DNA of 64,000 bases from Deltaproteobacteria bacterium (GTDB taxonomy: Bacteria > Myxococcota_A > Polyangia > Polyangiales > Ga0077539), in NCBI GenBank assembly GCA_016704445.1, contig JADJAE010000024.1, positions 43,994 to 107,993 of the forward strand, in the 5' to 3' direction. Shown here one piece after another: positions 1 through 8,960 of this stretch. A program made the position numbers and the translations under genes. Positions within the stretch are counted from its first letter, which is position 1; every line of letters starts with the position of its first letter. Below the pieces are notes generated by a model. The model saw only the letters and a program-made list of their open reading frames with translations. It did no database searches and had not been told where the DNA came from.

Positions 1-77
1 TGCGATATCCTCCAGGCGATGGTGCGCATTGGGAGCTGTCGAAGATGCGCTGTGACATTCCCTGGTCTGTCGTAGCG

Positions 78-105
78 TTGACTTCCGCCACGAAACCGCT
101 AAGTC
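78..105 (+). promoter_or_regulatory. Possible sigma-70-type promoter of the first lipoprotein gene
   Basis: A TTGACT -35 element at 78-83 is followed after 16 bases by TAAGTC at 100-105. It lies about 58 bases upstream of the lipoprotein start. The -35 is good and the -10 is weak. Bases 1-77 hold no gene I can support; they may be the end of an upstream gene that lies outside the window. Confidence 0.3.
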
Positions 106-162
106 GCTCTGCCCTCCCCTTCGACTCCACCAATCCCCCTCTCCACGCGGACCGAACACCCG

Positions 163-1082
163 ATGAAGACACCTAGACTGCTCAGCGTCCTCGCCCTGCT
201 CTCCATGGGCGCGTGCGGCTCACCCCGCGGCAACATCGGCAACCTGGGCGACTCCGACGCCTCCACCGCCACCGACAGCCCCGCTCCCACCGACAGCCCC
301 GCCGCCGCCGCCAGCCCGCTGCCACCGACAGCCCCGTCGCGGTGGACGTCCCCAAAGCGGTGGATGTCCCCATGTCCATCGACGTCCCCGCGCCGCCCAT
401 CGACGTCCCCATGGCGCGCTGCGGCGACGGCACATGCGACGAGGGCGAGACCTGCGCGAGCTGCCGCGCCGACTGCGCCTCGACCTGCCCGCCTCCGCCG
501 ATGGACGTCCCCATGGCCCGCTGCGGCGACGGCACCTGCAACGAGGGTGAGACCTGCGCCAGCTGCCGCGCCGACTGCGCGTCGACCTGCCCGCCGCCGG
601 TGGATGTCCCCCCCGCGCCCCGCTGCGGCGACGGTACCTGCAACGGCACCGAGAACTGCACCACCTGCGAGCGCGACTGCGGCCCGTGCATGGGCACCGG
701 CCTGCTCACCGACCCCTGCGCCGCGGGCGTCCCGCAGGGCCCCGACCGCAACTGCGGCTGGCGCATGGGCGTCACCCTCACCTGCTCTCCGGGCCGCGCC
801 ACCATGGTCGGCTGCAGCGGCGCCGCGGGCACCGGATCGCTCTGCCAGCCCTCCTACGGCGCCTGCACCGGCGACCCCGTGATGCGCGTCTGCCCCGACT
901 CCATGCCCTGCACCGCCGCCATGGCGCTGCGGCCCTCCGCGGGCAACTTCGACGACCAGTGCGGCACCTGCCCGTCGGCCTACGTCACCTGCCCCGCGTC
1001 GGGACAGATCCACGTGCTCACCGGGGACTTCGACAGCAACCAGGCCACGCAGCGCGGCACCTGCACCCCCGCGGCGCGATGA
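163..1082 (+). CDS. Cys-rich lipoprotein with Asp/Pro spacer (frameshifted in this sequence)
   Basis: Predicted surface or outer-membrane lipoprotein of unknown function. The N-terminus MKTPRLLSVLALLSMGAC is a lipoprotein signal with a lipobox (SMGAC). A low-complexity spacer of TDSP and DVP units follows, then two near-identical Cys modules (C-G-D-G-T-C...C-x-x-C...C...C) at about residues 85-145, a third variant module, and a Cys-rich C-terminal part. The signal peptide and the Cys-rich body are in different frames; the change falls at the C run 315-317 (agcccgct), and one extra C restores a continuous frame of about 306 residues. A sequencing deletion is more likely than a real lesion because both halves keep sensible coding. 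The stop overlaps the next start (ATGA). Confidence 0.75.
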
Positions 1083-1705
1083 TCCAGTCCGGCTGGCGCT
1101 TCCTGGTCAAGACCACCATCGACCGCGCGGCGGGCCTCGCGGGCCTCGTGGTCGCCGCCCCCGTGCTCGCGGGCGCGGCGGTCGCGGTGCGGGCCACCAT
1201 GGGCTCCCCGGTGCTCTTCCGGCAGAAGCGCCCCGGCAAGGGCGAGCGCGTCTTCGAGATCGTGAAGTTTCGCACCATGCGAGAGGCCACCGACCCCGAG
1301 GGCCGACCCCTCTCGGACGCCGAGCGGCTCACCCCCGTCGGGCGCTGGCTGCGGGCCACCAGCGTCGACGAGCTCCCGCAGCTCTGGAACGTCCTGCGCG
1401 GCGACCTCTCCCTCGTCGGCCCTCGACCCCTGCTGGTGCGCTACCTGCCAAGGTATTCCCCCGAGCAGCGGCGTCGGCACGAGGTGATGCCGGGAATCAC
1501 CGGGTGGGCGCAGATCCACGGGCGCAACGCGATCTCCTGGGAGGAGAAGTTCGCGCTCGACGTCTGGTACGTGGAGCACTGGTCGCTGGCCCTCGACGCG
1601 CGCATCCTGATCGAGACCGTCGGGCGCGTGCTGAAGCGCGATGGCGTCTCGAGCGAGGGCCACGCCACGATGCCCGAGTTCGAGGGAGCGCCCGCCGGGA
1701 CTTGA
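1079..1705 (+). CDS. Bacterial sugar transferase (polyprenyl-phosphate phosphoglycosyltransferase, PglC/WbaP-core type)
   Basis: Predicted to transfer a sugar phosphate from a nucleotide sugar to a polyprenyl-phosphate carrier at the inner membrane, the first membrane step of a surface glycan. At 208 residues it is the minimal monotopic form, like PglC, without the extra helices of WbaP. Visible features are one N-terminal membrane segment (about residues 14-38), the FRQKRPGKGERVFEIVKFRTM block, the catalytic-type SVDELPQLWNVLRGDLSLVGPRP block and the PGITGWAQIHGR block, all family hallmarks. The start overlaps the upstream stop (ATGA). The following aminotransferase and dehydratase suggest a diamino-trideoxy sugar as substrate; that is inference from neighbours. 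Confidence 0.9.
   Translation: MIQSGWRFLVKTTIDRAAGLAGLVVAAPVLAGAAVAVRATMGSPVLFRQKRPGKGERVFEIVKFRTMREATDPEGRPLSDAERLTPVGRWLRATSVDELPQLWNVLRGDLSLVGPRPLLVRYLPRYSPEQRRRHEVMPGITGWAQIHGRNAISWEEKFALDVWYVEHWSLALDARILIETVGRVLKRDGVSSEGHATMPEFEGAPAGT
1442..1455. other. TACC-N6-GGTA motif inside the sugar transferase gene
   Basis: TACC-TGCCAA-GGTA with flanks GCTACC...GGTATT, read as TAC CTG CCA AGG TAT. Confidence 0.5.
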
Positions 1706-1770
1706 ACGCGGCCCCGGATTGGGACATCCAACCGGCGCCGCCCCCGTCGGAGCGACGGTTGGAGAACAGT

Positions 1771-2904
1771 GTGAGCAAGCGCGTATATCTGTCGGTTCCG
1801 CACATGGGCGAGAGCGAGCTCCGGTACGTCACCGAGGCGTTCACGACCAACTGGCTCTCCACCGTGGGCCCCAACCTCGACGCCTTCGAGGCCGCGTTCT
1901 CCGAGCGGGTGGGCCTCCCCTCGGTGGCCCTCGCCAGCGGCACCGCGGGCATGCACCTGGGGCTGCGGCTCCTCGGGGTGGGCCCTGGCGACGAGGTGAT
2001 CTGCCCCTCGCTCACCTTCATCGCGACCATCAACCCGGCCCTCTACCTGGGCGCTCGCCCGGTGTTCATCGACTCCGAGCGAGCGAGCTGGAACCTCGAT
2101 CCCAACGTGCTCGAAGACCTGCTGCGCCGCCGCTCGGCCGCAGGCAGGGTGCCGAAGGCCCTGGTGGTGGTGCACCTCTACGGCCAGAGCGCGGACATGG
2201 ACCCGATCATGGCGATCTGCGATCGCTACGGGGTGGCGGTGATCGAAGACGCCGCCGAGGCCGTGGGCACCACCTACAAGGGACGCCCCGCCGGCACCAT
2301 CGCCCCGGTGGGCGTCTACTCCTTCAACGGCAACAAGATCATCACCACCACCGGCGGCGGCATGCTGGTGGCGCACGACCCCGAGTGGGTGCAGCGCGCC
2401 CGCTTCTGGTCGCAGCAGGCCCGCGACCCCGGCGTGGCCTATGAGCACACCCAGGTCGGGTACAACTACCGGATGTCCAACGTGCTCGCGGGCATCGGGC
2501 GGGGACAGCTGGAGGTGCTCGACCGCCGCGTCGCCCGCCGCCGCGAGGTGGCCTTCATGTACCGCGACGCCTTCGCCGAGCTGGGCGGGCTCACCCTCAT
2601 GCCCCAGTGCGAATACGGCCTCCACACCAACTGGCTGAGCGCCTTCCAGGTGGACGCCGAGGCGCTCGGGGTCGACCGCGACGGGCTCATCCGGGCGCTC
2701 GAGGCGGAGAACATCGAGAGCCGCCCGGTGTGGAAGCCCATGCACATGCAACCCCTCTTCGAGGGGGCCGAGCGGCTGGGCGGCGACGTGGCCGCCGACC
2801 TCTTCCAGCACGGCATCTGCCTGCCGAGCTCGACCAACCTGTCCGATGAAGACCTCCAGCGCGTGATCGTCACGGTGCGACGCGCCGCGCGACGCGAACG
2901 GTGA
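1771..2904 (+). CDS. DegT/DnrJ/EryC1-family PLP sugar aminotransferase
   Basis: Predicted PLP-dependent aminotransferase that adds an amino group to the C4-keto group of a nucleotide sugar (PglE-like). The 377-residue protein starts at a GTG at 1771, six bases after a GGAG ribosome-binding site; upstream in-frame codons are low-quality sequence. Family signatures are ALASGTAGMHLGLRLLGV (cofactor phosphate loop), EDAAEAVG, and the PLP-lysine region YSFNGNKIITTTGGGM with Lys189. It lies between the sugar transferase and the PglF-like dehydratase, so the three probably act on one sugar. The acetyltransferase that completes the bacillosamine route (PglD) is not in this window. Confidence 0.88.
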   Translation: MSKRVYLSVPHMGESELRYVTEAFTTNWLSTVGPNLDAFEAAFSERVGLPSVALASGTAGMHLGLRLLGVGPGDEVICPSLTFIATINPALYLGARPVFIDSERASWNLDPNVLEDLLRRRSAAGRVPKALVVVHLYGQSADMDPIMAICDRYGVAVIEDAAEAVGTTYKGRPAGTIAPVGVYSFNGNKIITTTGGGMLVAHDPEWVQRARFWSQQARDPGVAYEHTQVGYNYRMSNVLAGIGRGQLEVLDRRVARRREVAFMYRDAFAELGGLTLMPQCEYGLHTNWLSAFQVDAEALGVDRDGLIRALEAENIESRPVWKPMHMQPLFEGAERLGGDVAADLFQHGICLPSSTNLSDEDLQRVIVTVRRAARRER

Positions 2905-2908
2905 CCCG

Positions 2909-4894
2909 ATGAAGCCCGCCCCGCCTCCCCCCGACCTGAAGGTTCCGCGCCTGGTGATGAGCTACCGCCGCCCGGTGGTGGTGCTCGCGCACGTCGTGCT
3001 CTGGACCCTCTCGTTCTACGGCGCGTTCTTCCTCCGCTTCGACGGCCGCATCCCCGACTACTACCTCCGGCTCATCCCCTACTGGCTCGTCCCCCTGCTG
3101 CTGCTGCGGGCCATCGTGCACGCCAACCTCGGGCTCTTCCACGGGCTCTGGCGCTACACGGGCATGCGCGACCTGCTCACGCTCATCCAGGGCGCGGCCA
3201 TCTCCAGCGCCATCTTCGTCCTCTACGCGATCTTCATCGGCCCGCAGTGGCTCCCGCGCTCGGTCTTCGTCATCGACTGGCTGCTCGCCCTCATGGCCGT
3301 CGGCGGGATGCGCCTCGCCATCCGGGCGACGCGCGAGACCATGCGCACCAACGCCCTCGACCCCGCCGAGACCCGCAAGAAGATCCTGGTGGTCGGCGCC
3401 GGCGACGCGGGCGAGATGCTGGTGCGGGAGATCCACAAGACGCACTCGGCGCAGTTCGACGTGGTGGGCTTCGTCGACGACAGCCCCTCCAAGCAGCGCG
3501 AGCGCATCCACGGGGTGACCGTGCTCGGCCCCATCGCCCGCGTGGCCGACCTGGTGCGCGCCCACGGCGTCGACGAGGTCGTGGTGGCCATCCCCTCCGC
3601 CAAGGGGAAGGACATGCGCCAGATCCTCGACCTCTGCCAGGCGAGCGGCGCCAGCATCCGCACCATCCCCGGGATGGGCTCGCTCATCGACGGCAAGGTC
3701 ACCATCAACCAGATCCGCCCGGTGAAGATCGAAGACCTCCTCGGGAGAGAGCCGGTGACGCTCGACACCGAGGAGATCTCCCGCTGCATCAACGGCGCGG
3801 TGGTGATGATCACCGGCGCGGGCGGCTCCATCGGCTCGGAGCTATGCCGGCAGGTGTGCCAGTTCGGCCCCGCCCGGCTGGTGCTCATCGAGCAGGCCGA
3901 GACCAGCTTGTTTCATATCCACCGTGAGCTGAGGGAGAGCTTCCCCGACGTGGTGGTGGTGCCCCGCATCGCGGACATCTGCGACAGCCGGCGCATGGCC
4001 GCGGTGTTCACCAAGTACAAGCCCGCGGTGGTCTTCCACGCCGCCGCGCACAAGCACGTCCCGATGATGGAGTGGAACGCCGGCGAGTCGATCAAGAACA
4101 ACGTCTTCGGCACGCGCAAGCTGGCCGACCTCGCGGTCGCCCACAACGTGCAGCAGTTCGTGATGATCTCTACCGACAAGGCCGTGAACCCCACCTCCAT
4201 CATGGGGGTTTCCAAGCGCGTGGCGGAGATCTACTGCCAGGCGCTCTCTCAGCGCTCGCACACGAAGTTCATCACGGTGCGCTTCGGCAACGTGCTCGGC
4301 AGCGCCGGGTCGGTGGTGCCGATCTTCCAGGAGCAGATCCTGAAGGGCGGCCCGGTGCTGGTGACGCACCCGGAGATGAAGCGGTACTTCATGACCATCC
4401 CCGAGGCCTCGCAGCTGGTGATGCAGGCCGGGGCGATGGGCCGCGGGGGTGAGATCTTCGTGCTCGACATGGGCGAGCCGGTGAAGATCGTCGACCTGGC
4501 GCGCGACCTCATCCGCCTGTCGGGCCTGAAGCCCGGCGAGGACGTGGAGATACAGTTCACGGGCATCCGCCCTGGCGAGAAGCTCTTCGAGGAGCTGGCC
4601 ACGGACGAGGAGCACGCCGACAAGACCAAGCACCCGAAGATCTTCGTCGGCCGCTTCCGCCCCTGCGACTGGGACGAGCTGCTGACCAAGATGGACGAGC
4701 TCAAGGCCTGCACCGACGGCGCCGACGACGCCACGGTGCGCCAGCGCTTCACCTCGCTGGTGCCCGAGTACAAGCCCATGGTGCTGCCCGGCCAGGGCAC
4801 CATCCCCCCGAGCGCGGGCATCAAGGCGATGCCGCCGGAGAAGCCCTCGGAGCCCGACGCCAGCGTCGGGAAGGTGCTGGAATTCAAGCGCTGA
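2909..4894 (+). CDS. PglF/WbpM/CapD-family nucleotide-sugar 4,6-dehydratase, membrane-bound
   Basis: Predicted to convert UDP-GlcNAc (or a relative) to the 4-keto-6-deoxy sugar used by the neighbouring aminotransferase. At 661 residues it has the full two-part architecture: four N-terminal membrane segments (about residues 20-130), a CoA-binding-like Rossmann domain (ILVVGAGDAGEML near 153), and a C-terminal SDR domain with MITGAGGSIGSE near residue 300. The active-site stretch STDKAVNPTSIMG (near 420) is the PglF-type variant in which the usual Tyr is replaced. It starts four bases after the aminotransferase stop, so the genes are co-transcribed. The C-terminal 50 residues are Pro-rich and not conserved in character. 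Confidence 0.92.
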   Translation: MKPAPPPPDLKVPRLVMSYRRPVVVLAHVVLWTLSFYGAFFLRFDGRIPDYYLRLIPYWLVPLLLLRAIVHANLGLFHGLWRYTGMRDLLTLIQGAAISSAIFVLYAIFIGPQWLPRSVFVIDWLLALMAVGGMRLAIRATRETMRTNALDPAETRKKILVVGAGDAGEMLVREIHKTHSAQFDVVGFVDDSPSKQRERIHGVTVLGPIARVADLVRAHGVDEVVVAIPSAKGKDMRQILDLCQASGASIRTIPGMGSLIDGKVTINQIRPVKIEDLLGREPVTLDTEEISRCINGAVVMITGAGGSIGSELCRQVCQFGPARLVLIEQAETSLFHIHRELRESFPDVVVVPRIADICDSRRMAAVFTKYKPAVVFHAAAHKHVPMMEWNAGESIKNNVFGTRKLADLAVAHNVQQFVMISTDKAVNPTSIMGVSKRVAEIYCQALSQRSHTKFITVRFGNVLGSAGSVVPIFQEQILKGGPVLVTHPEMKRYFMTIPEASQLVMQAGAMGRGGEIFVLDMGEPVKIVDLARDLIRLSGLKPGEDVEIQFTGIRPGEKLFEELATDEEHADKTKHPKIFVGRFRPCDWDELLTKMDELKACTDGADDATVRQRFTSLVPEYKPMVLPGQGTIPPSAGIKAMPPEKPSEPDASVGKVLEFKR

Positions 4895-4901
4895 GGCCGA
4901 G

Positions 4902-4930
4902 GGCGATACGGCGATAGCCGATATCGCCTA
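4902..4930. terminator. Hairpin between convergent genes, possible bidirectional terminator
   Basis: The 33-base gap between the converging dehydratase and amylase genes holds two copies of GGCGATA (4902-4908 and 4910-4916) and the complementary TATCGCC at 4922-4928. The second copy forms a 7-bp stem with a 5-base loop. There is no clear T-tract, so termination is inferred from position. Confidence 0.4.
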
Positions 4931-7249
4931 TCGAATGAAGATGCTGCTCCCCCGCACCCGGAAGGGCACCTCGATGGCGCCGCCGGTCACGGTCACCGGG
5001 CTCCCTCCGAGGGCGTCTCGCAGCACGGTGCCGTCGCTCAGGCCGAGCTCCGCGGGCAGGCTCACCCGCACCGGGCGCGCCGTGGTGCCGCGGTTGAGCG
5101 CCACGATGGCCACGTCGGCGCCGGCGCCGCGGGCGTACACGTAGCCGTCGCCGTCGGTGTGCAGCGAGCGCCGGGCGCCGCGCTGCAGGCCACGGTGCGT
5201 CCCCCGCAGCCGGCCCACCGCGCGGACGTGCTCGAGCAGGCGCTGCTCGCGGGCGTTGAGCTCCGCGCCGAAGCGCATCGGGCGGCGGTTGTCCGGATCG
5301 GCCGCCCCGGGCATCCCCACTTCATCGCCGTAATAGATGAGCGGAACGCCCCGCTGGGTGAGCGTGAAGGTGAAGGCCAGGGCGAGGCGCTCATAGGGCA
5401 CATCGCTGTCGGGCCGCGGCGGGGGGTTGTTGTACCCGAGCTCGCGGGTGTCGCCGACGAGCTGGCCCGCGGCCTCGGAGAGGAAGCGCTCGACGTCGTG
5501 GTTGCCCAGGAAGGGCGACATCGGGAAGTCGCCATAGGCGCGCTCGCTGCGCTGCACGGCGTTCTCCAGGTCACCCATGCTGCCGCCGTTGTGGGCAAAG
5601 GCCCCTCGGATGGACCAGAACAGCGGGAAGTCGAACTGCGCGTGCAGGGCGTTTCTCCCCACGTAGCGCCGCACGAGGTCGTGGCCGTCGGCGCCGGTGA
5701 AGGTCTCGCCCACGGTGTACGGCCTGGCGTTGCCCGTCTCCCAGGCGTCGAGCCGGGCGCGCAGGTTGCTCGTGGCGAGGAAGTTCATGTGCTTCACGGC
5801 GTCGACCCGGAAGCCGTCGGCGTTGGTCTCGTTGAGCCACCACATGGCGTCGTCCAGCATCTGGTCGGCGACTCCCATGTTGGTCCAGTTGACGTCCGGG
5901 AGGTAGTTGGTGAACCAGCAGTCCAATGGCCGGTCGTCCCAGCTGCACATCGGGCCGCCGCACACGCAGCTCCCGTCTCCGTTGAACCAGCCGTCCCGCT
6001 GGTGCATCTGGAAGTACGGGTGCTCGCGGTGGAGCTGGTTGTTCACCATGTCATAGAGCACCCTGATCCCGTGGCGGTGGGCCTCTTCGTTGAGCGCCCG
6101 CAGCTCGTCGAGCGATCCCCAGTGGGAGTCCGTGTCCCTCGGCTGGTTGGGCCAGTAGCCGTGATAGCCCGCGTAGCCCCGGCCGTCGCCCCCGCGGCCC
6201 GAGTTGTGGGTATTGCTGTTGACCGGTGAGAGCCAGAGCGCCTTCACCCCGAGCTGGTCGAAGTACCCCTCGCGCAGCGCGGCGATGACCCCGGCGAAGT
6301 CGCCGCCGTTCCAGTCGGCGATGGGGGCGATGCCGCCCACCCGGCCGTCGTTGAGGGGGTTGCCGTTGCGAAAGCGGTCGGTGAACACGAAGTAGAGCGG
6401 CCCGTCGCCCCACTCGTAGGGCGTCTCCTCGACCCACATCGGGACGATGAGCTGCTGCGCCCGGCGGCCTCCCACGGTGCTGGCGTCGACCCGAAGGGTG
6501 TAGCGGGTGCGGGCGAGGCCGCGGGCGCGCACCCGGATGAGCCCCGCGGCGCGGTCGAAGGTCACCGCCCCGGCCGGGAGCGAGCCCGGGGAGAGGGTGA
6601 CCCTCACGCTGGCCGGGTCGGCGCCACGCCCTTCGGCGCCGTCGGTGTAGCGGACGTCCAGCTCGAGGGCGCCGTCGGCGCTCGCGCTGTTACGCACCGA
6701 GGTAAGCAGCGGGAGGTTGCAGTCGGGGACGATCAGCCGGGAGTTCTCGACCCCTCCCACGTACTTGAGGGTGATGTTCTCCGGGTCGACGATGTACTGG
6801 TCGCCGTCGACGACGAACTTGTACCCGTAGTCCCCGGGCGGGATGTCGAGCTCGGCGCGGAAGATCCCGGTGCTGCCCATCGGGGCGAGGGGGTTGGCGG
6901 TGGTGGAGAAGCGGTTCCACTCGCCGGCGACGGAGACCGAGCGCGCGGGGCGACCGAGGTTGAGCGTGAAGCTCGTGCGGCAGCTACGCACCACCGCGCC
7001 GCCGTCGAGGACCATCACGGGCACGTCCGCCGCCGGGGCGTCCATCGCGCTGACGGGGCGATCGTCGAAGGGCCCTGCGTCGAAGGCGTCGCCGAGGTCC
7101 GCGGTGCCCCCGGTGTCGGCGCCCGCTGCGGTGTCGGCGCTCCCTCCCGCGTCGGCGTTGGACGCGGCGTCGGCGGCGGGGACGGAGTCGGCGGCGCAGC
7201 CGGCGAGCGCGAGTCCCAGGAGGGAGATCAGTCCGTAGGTTCGGGCCAT
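4928..7249 (-). CDS. Secreted GH13 alpha-amylase-family lipoprotein with N-terminal CBM48-like domain
   Basis: Predicted extracellular or periplasmic alpha-glucan hydrolase anchored as a lipoprotein. The start at 7249 gives MARTYGLISLLGLALAGC with a clean lipobox; an upstream in-frame ATG (7270) would only add seven residues. After an Asp/Ala-rich spacer comes an early-set/CBM48-like domain (residues about 90-180; VAGEWNRFS, YGYKFVVDGDQYIVDPEN). The catalytic barrel shows region I DMVNNQ (near 401), region II DGFRVDAVKHM with the nucleophile Asp (near 483), region III VGETFTG with the acid Glu (near 515), and region IV FLGNHD (near 585). Oddity: the region I His of the usual DxVxNH is Asn. 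Four Cys cluster in an insertion before DVNW. It stands alone, convergent with the glycan genes. Confidence 0.92.
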   Translation of the reverse strand: MARTYGLISLLGLALAGCAADSVPAADAASNADAGGSADTAAGADTGGTADLGDAFDAGPFDDRPVSAMDAPAADVPVMVLDGGAVVRSCRTSFTLNLGRPARSVSVAGEWNRFSTTANPLAPMGSTGIFRAELDIPPGDYGYKFVVDGDQYIVDPENITLKYVGGVENSRLIVPDCNLPLLTSVRNSASADGALELDVRYTDGAEGRGADPASVRVTLSPGSLPAGAVTFDRAAGLIRVRARGLARTRYTLRVDASTVGGRRAQQLIVPMWVEETPYEWGDGPLYFVFTDRFRNGNPLNDGRVGGIAPIADWNGGDFAGVIAALREGYFDQLGVKALWLSPVNSNTHNSGRGGDGRGYAGYHGYWPNQPRDTDSHWGSLDELRALNEEAHRHGIRVLYDMVNNQLHREHPYFQMHQRDGWFNGDGSCVCGGPMCSWDDRPLDCWFTNYLPDVNWTNMGVADQMLDDAMWWLNETNADGFRVDAVKHMNFLATSNLRARLDAWETGNARPYTVGETFTGADGHDLVRRYVGRNALHAQFDFPLFWSIRGAFAHNGGSMGDLENAVQRSERAYGDFPMSPFLGNHDVERFLSEAAGQLVGDTRELGYNNPPPRPDSDVPYERLALAFTFTLTQRGVPLIYYGDEVGMPGAADPDNRRPMRFGAELNAREQRLLEHVRAVGRLRGTHRGLQRGARRSLHTDGDGYVYARGAGADVAIVALNRGTTARPVRVSLPAELGLSDGTVLRDALGGSPVTVTGGAIEVPFRVRGSSIFIR

Positions 7250-7369
7250 AGGGATCGGAATGAACCACACCCCCGGGAGGCGCGGTCAAGCGGCGGCTGC
7301 GAGGCGCAGAGCGGGCGTCAACTCGCGCTGGACAAGCGCCGGGCTTTGAACGACGAATCGCGCAGCGCA

Positions 7370-8188
7370 ATGGACTGGATCTCCGACCCGAAGGCATGGA
7401 TCGGCCTGCTGACCCTGACGATCCTCGAGATCGTTCTCGGCATCGACAACATCGTCTTCATCTCCATCTTGGCGGGCAAGCTGCCCCCGGCGCAGCAGCG
7501 TCCCGCCTGGCGCTGGGGCCTCATCCTGGCGCTCATCCCCCGGATGGTCCTGCTGCTCTTCCTGGGCGTGCTGCTGCGCATGACGCACCCGCTCTTCACG
7601 GTCTTCGGGTCGCCCACGGAGCACAACCCCTGGGCCATCTCGGGCAAGGACCTGATCCTGATCGTCGGCGGGCTCTTCCTGGTGTTCAAGGCCACCCGGG
7701 AGATCCACGGCAAGCTGGAGGGCGAGAGCGAGGAGGTTCATGCCCGCGGCAAGGACCAGTTCGGCGCCGTCCTCGTGCAGATCATGATGCTCAACCTGGT
7801 GTTCAGCATCGACTCGGTGGTGACCGCCATCGGCATGGTCGACAAGATCCCCATCATGGCGGGCGCGGTGATCATCTCGACCTTCGCGATGATCGCGGTG
7901 GCCCAGCCCGTCGGCGACTTCGTCGAGAAGCACCCGACGGTGAAGATGCTGGCCCTCTCCTTCCTGGTGCTCATCGGCGCCAACCTCCTGGCCGAGGGCT
8001 TCGGGCAGCACATCCCCAAGGGCTACACCTACTTCGCCATGGCCTTCTCGGTTGGCGTCGAGATGATCAACCTCCGCCTCCGCAAGGCCACCACCACCGC
8101 CCCGGTGAAGCTCCACGAGCCCCACCTCCAGGTGCCCTCCACCGCCGCGGAGGCATCGACTCCTCCCCCATCGAGCCCATCGGCCTAG
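7370..8188 (+). CDS. TerC-family integral membrane protein
   Basis: A 272-residue polytopic membrane protein of the TerC family (PF03741), implicated in metal ion (often manganese) export and tellurite resistance. The family signature is visible: LEIVLGIDNIVFISILAGKLP near the N-terminus and FSIDSVVTAIGM near the middle, both carrying the conserved membrane Asp residues. About seven hydrophobic segments are seen, with a charged cytoplasmic loop (HGKLEGESEEVHARGKD). I chose the ATG at 7370; an in-frame TTG at 7346 is possible. The C-terminal 35 residues are Pro/Ser-rich. coaX follows after four bases, so the gene heads a short operon. Confidence 0.9.
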   Translation: MDWISDPKAWIGLLTLTILEIVLGIDNIVFISILAGKLPPAQQRPAWRWGLILALIPRMVLLLFLGVLLRMTHPLFTVFGSPTEHNPWAISGKDLILIVGGLFLVFKATREIHGKLEGESEEVHARGKDQFGAVLVQIMMLNLVFSIDSVVTAIGMVDKIPIMAGAVIISTFAMIAVAQPVGDFVEKHPTVKMLALSFLVLIGANLLAEGFGQHIPKGYTYFAMAFSVGVEMINLRLRKATTTAPVKLHEPHLQVPSTAAEASTPPPSSPSA

Positions 8189-8192
8189 GCCC

Positions 8193-8960
8193 ATGCTGCT
8201 CGTCATCGATGTAGGAAACACCAACACCGTCCTCGGGGTGTACGAAGGCAGCCGGCTGCTTCACCACTTCAGGGTGGAGTCCGCCCGAGGGCGCACCTCG
8301 GACGAGTTCACGGTCACCATCCGCGCGCTGCTGGAGCACCGCGGCATCGACCCGCAGGCCATCTCCGCGAGCGCCCTCGCCTGCGTGGTGCCCTCCCTGG
8401 CGGAGACCTTCACTCGCGTCGTGCGCACGGCCTTCAACCACGAGCCCATGGTGGTCGGCCCCGGCGTCAAGACCGGCATGCCCATCCTCTACGAGCAGCC
8501 CCGCGAGGTGGGCGCCGACCGCATCGTCAACGCCGTCGCGGCCTACGAGCGCGAGCGCTGCGGGCTCATCGTGGTGGACTTCGGCACCGCGACCACCTTC
8601 GACGTGGTGAGCCCGAAGGGCGAGTACCTCGGCGGGGTCATCGCGCCGGGCGTGCAGATCGCCGCGGACGCCCTGTTCACCCGCGCGGCGAAGCTCCCGA
8701 GGGTGGAGCTCACGATGCCCTCCAAGGTGCTGGGGCGCAACACGCAGCACGCCATGCAGGCGGGCATCCTCTTCGGATATGTGGGCCTGGTCGACGGGCT
8801 GGTCGAGCGCATCCGCGCGGAGATGGGCTTCCCCTGCAAGGTGATCGCGACCGGCGGGCTGGCGCGCACCATCGCGCCGGAGTCGAAGTCCATTGAAGAG
8901 GTCGACGATTTCCTCACCCTCGACGGCCTCCGCATATTGTGGGAACGCAACGCTCCATAG
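8193..8960 (+). CDS. coaX: Type III pantothenate kinase
   Basis: Catalyses ATP-dependent phosphorylation of pantothenate, the first step of CoA synthesis. The 255-residue length is normal. Diagnostic motifs are the P-loop-like LVIDVGNTNTVLGVY (residues 3-17), GADRIVNAVAAY (near 110) and VDFGTATTFDVV (near 129), with the G-G-V-I-A-P-G block that binds substrate. It starts four bases after terC and its end overlaps the start of the permease gene by 22 bases, so translation is probably coupled. Confidence 0.96.
   Translation: MLLVIDVGNTNTVLGVYEGSRLLHHFRVESARGRTSDEFTVTIRALLEHRGIDPQAISASALACVVPSLAETFTRVVRTAFNHEPMVVGPGVKTGMPILYEQPREVGADRIVNAVAAYERERCGLIVVDFGTATTFDVVSPKGEYLGGVIAPGVQIAADALFTRAAKLPRVELTMPSKVLGRNTQHAMQAGILFGYVGLVDGLVERIRAEMGFPCKVIATGGLARTIAPESKSIEEVDDFLTLDGLRILWERNAP

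Noticed and set aside
99..1013. Long antisense open frames over the first lipoprotein and many other genes
   Set aside because: They are shadows of GC-rich coding sequence: Ala/Arg/Gly/Pro-only composition, no motifs, no signal peptide, and opposite to well-supported genes.
163..1082. Phase variation through the DVP and TDSP repeats
   Set aside because: Attractive because the break falls in a repeat, but breaks in non-repeat, non-surface genes have the same look, so error is the simpler reading.
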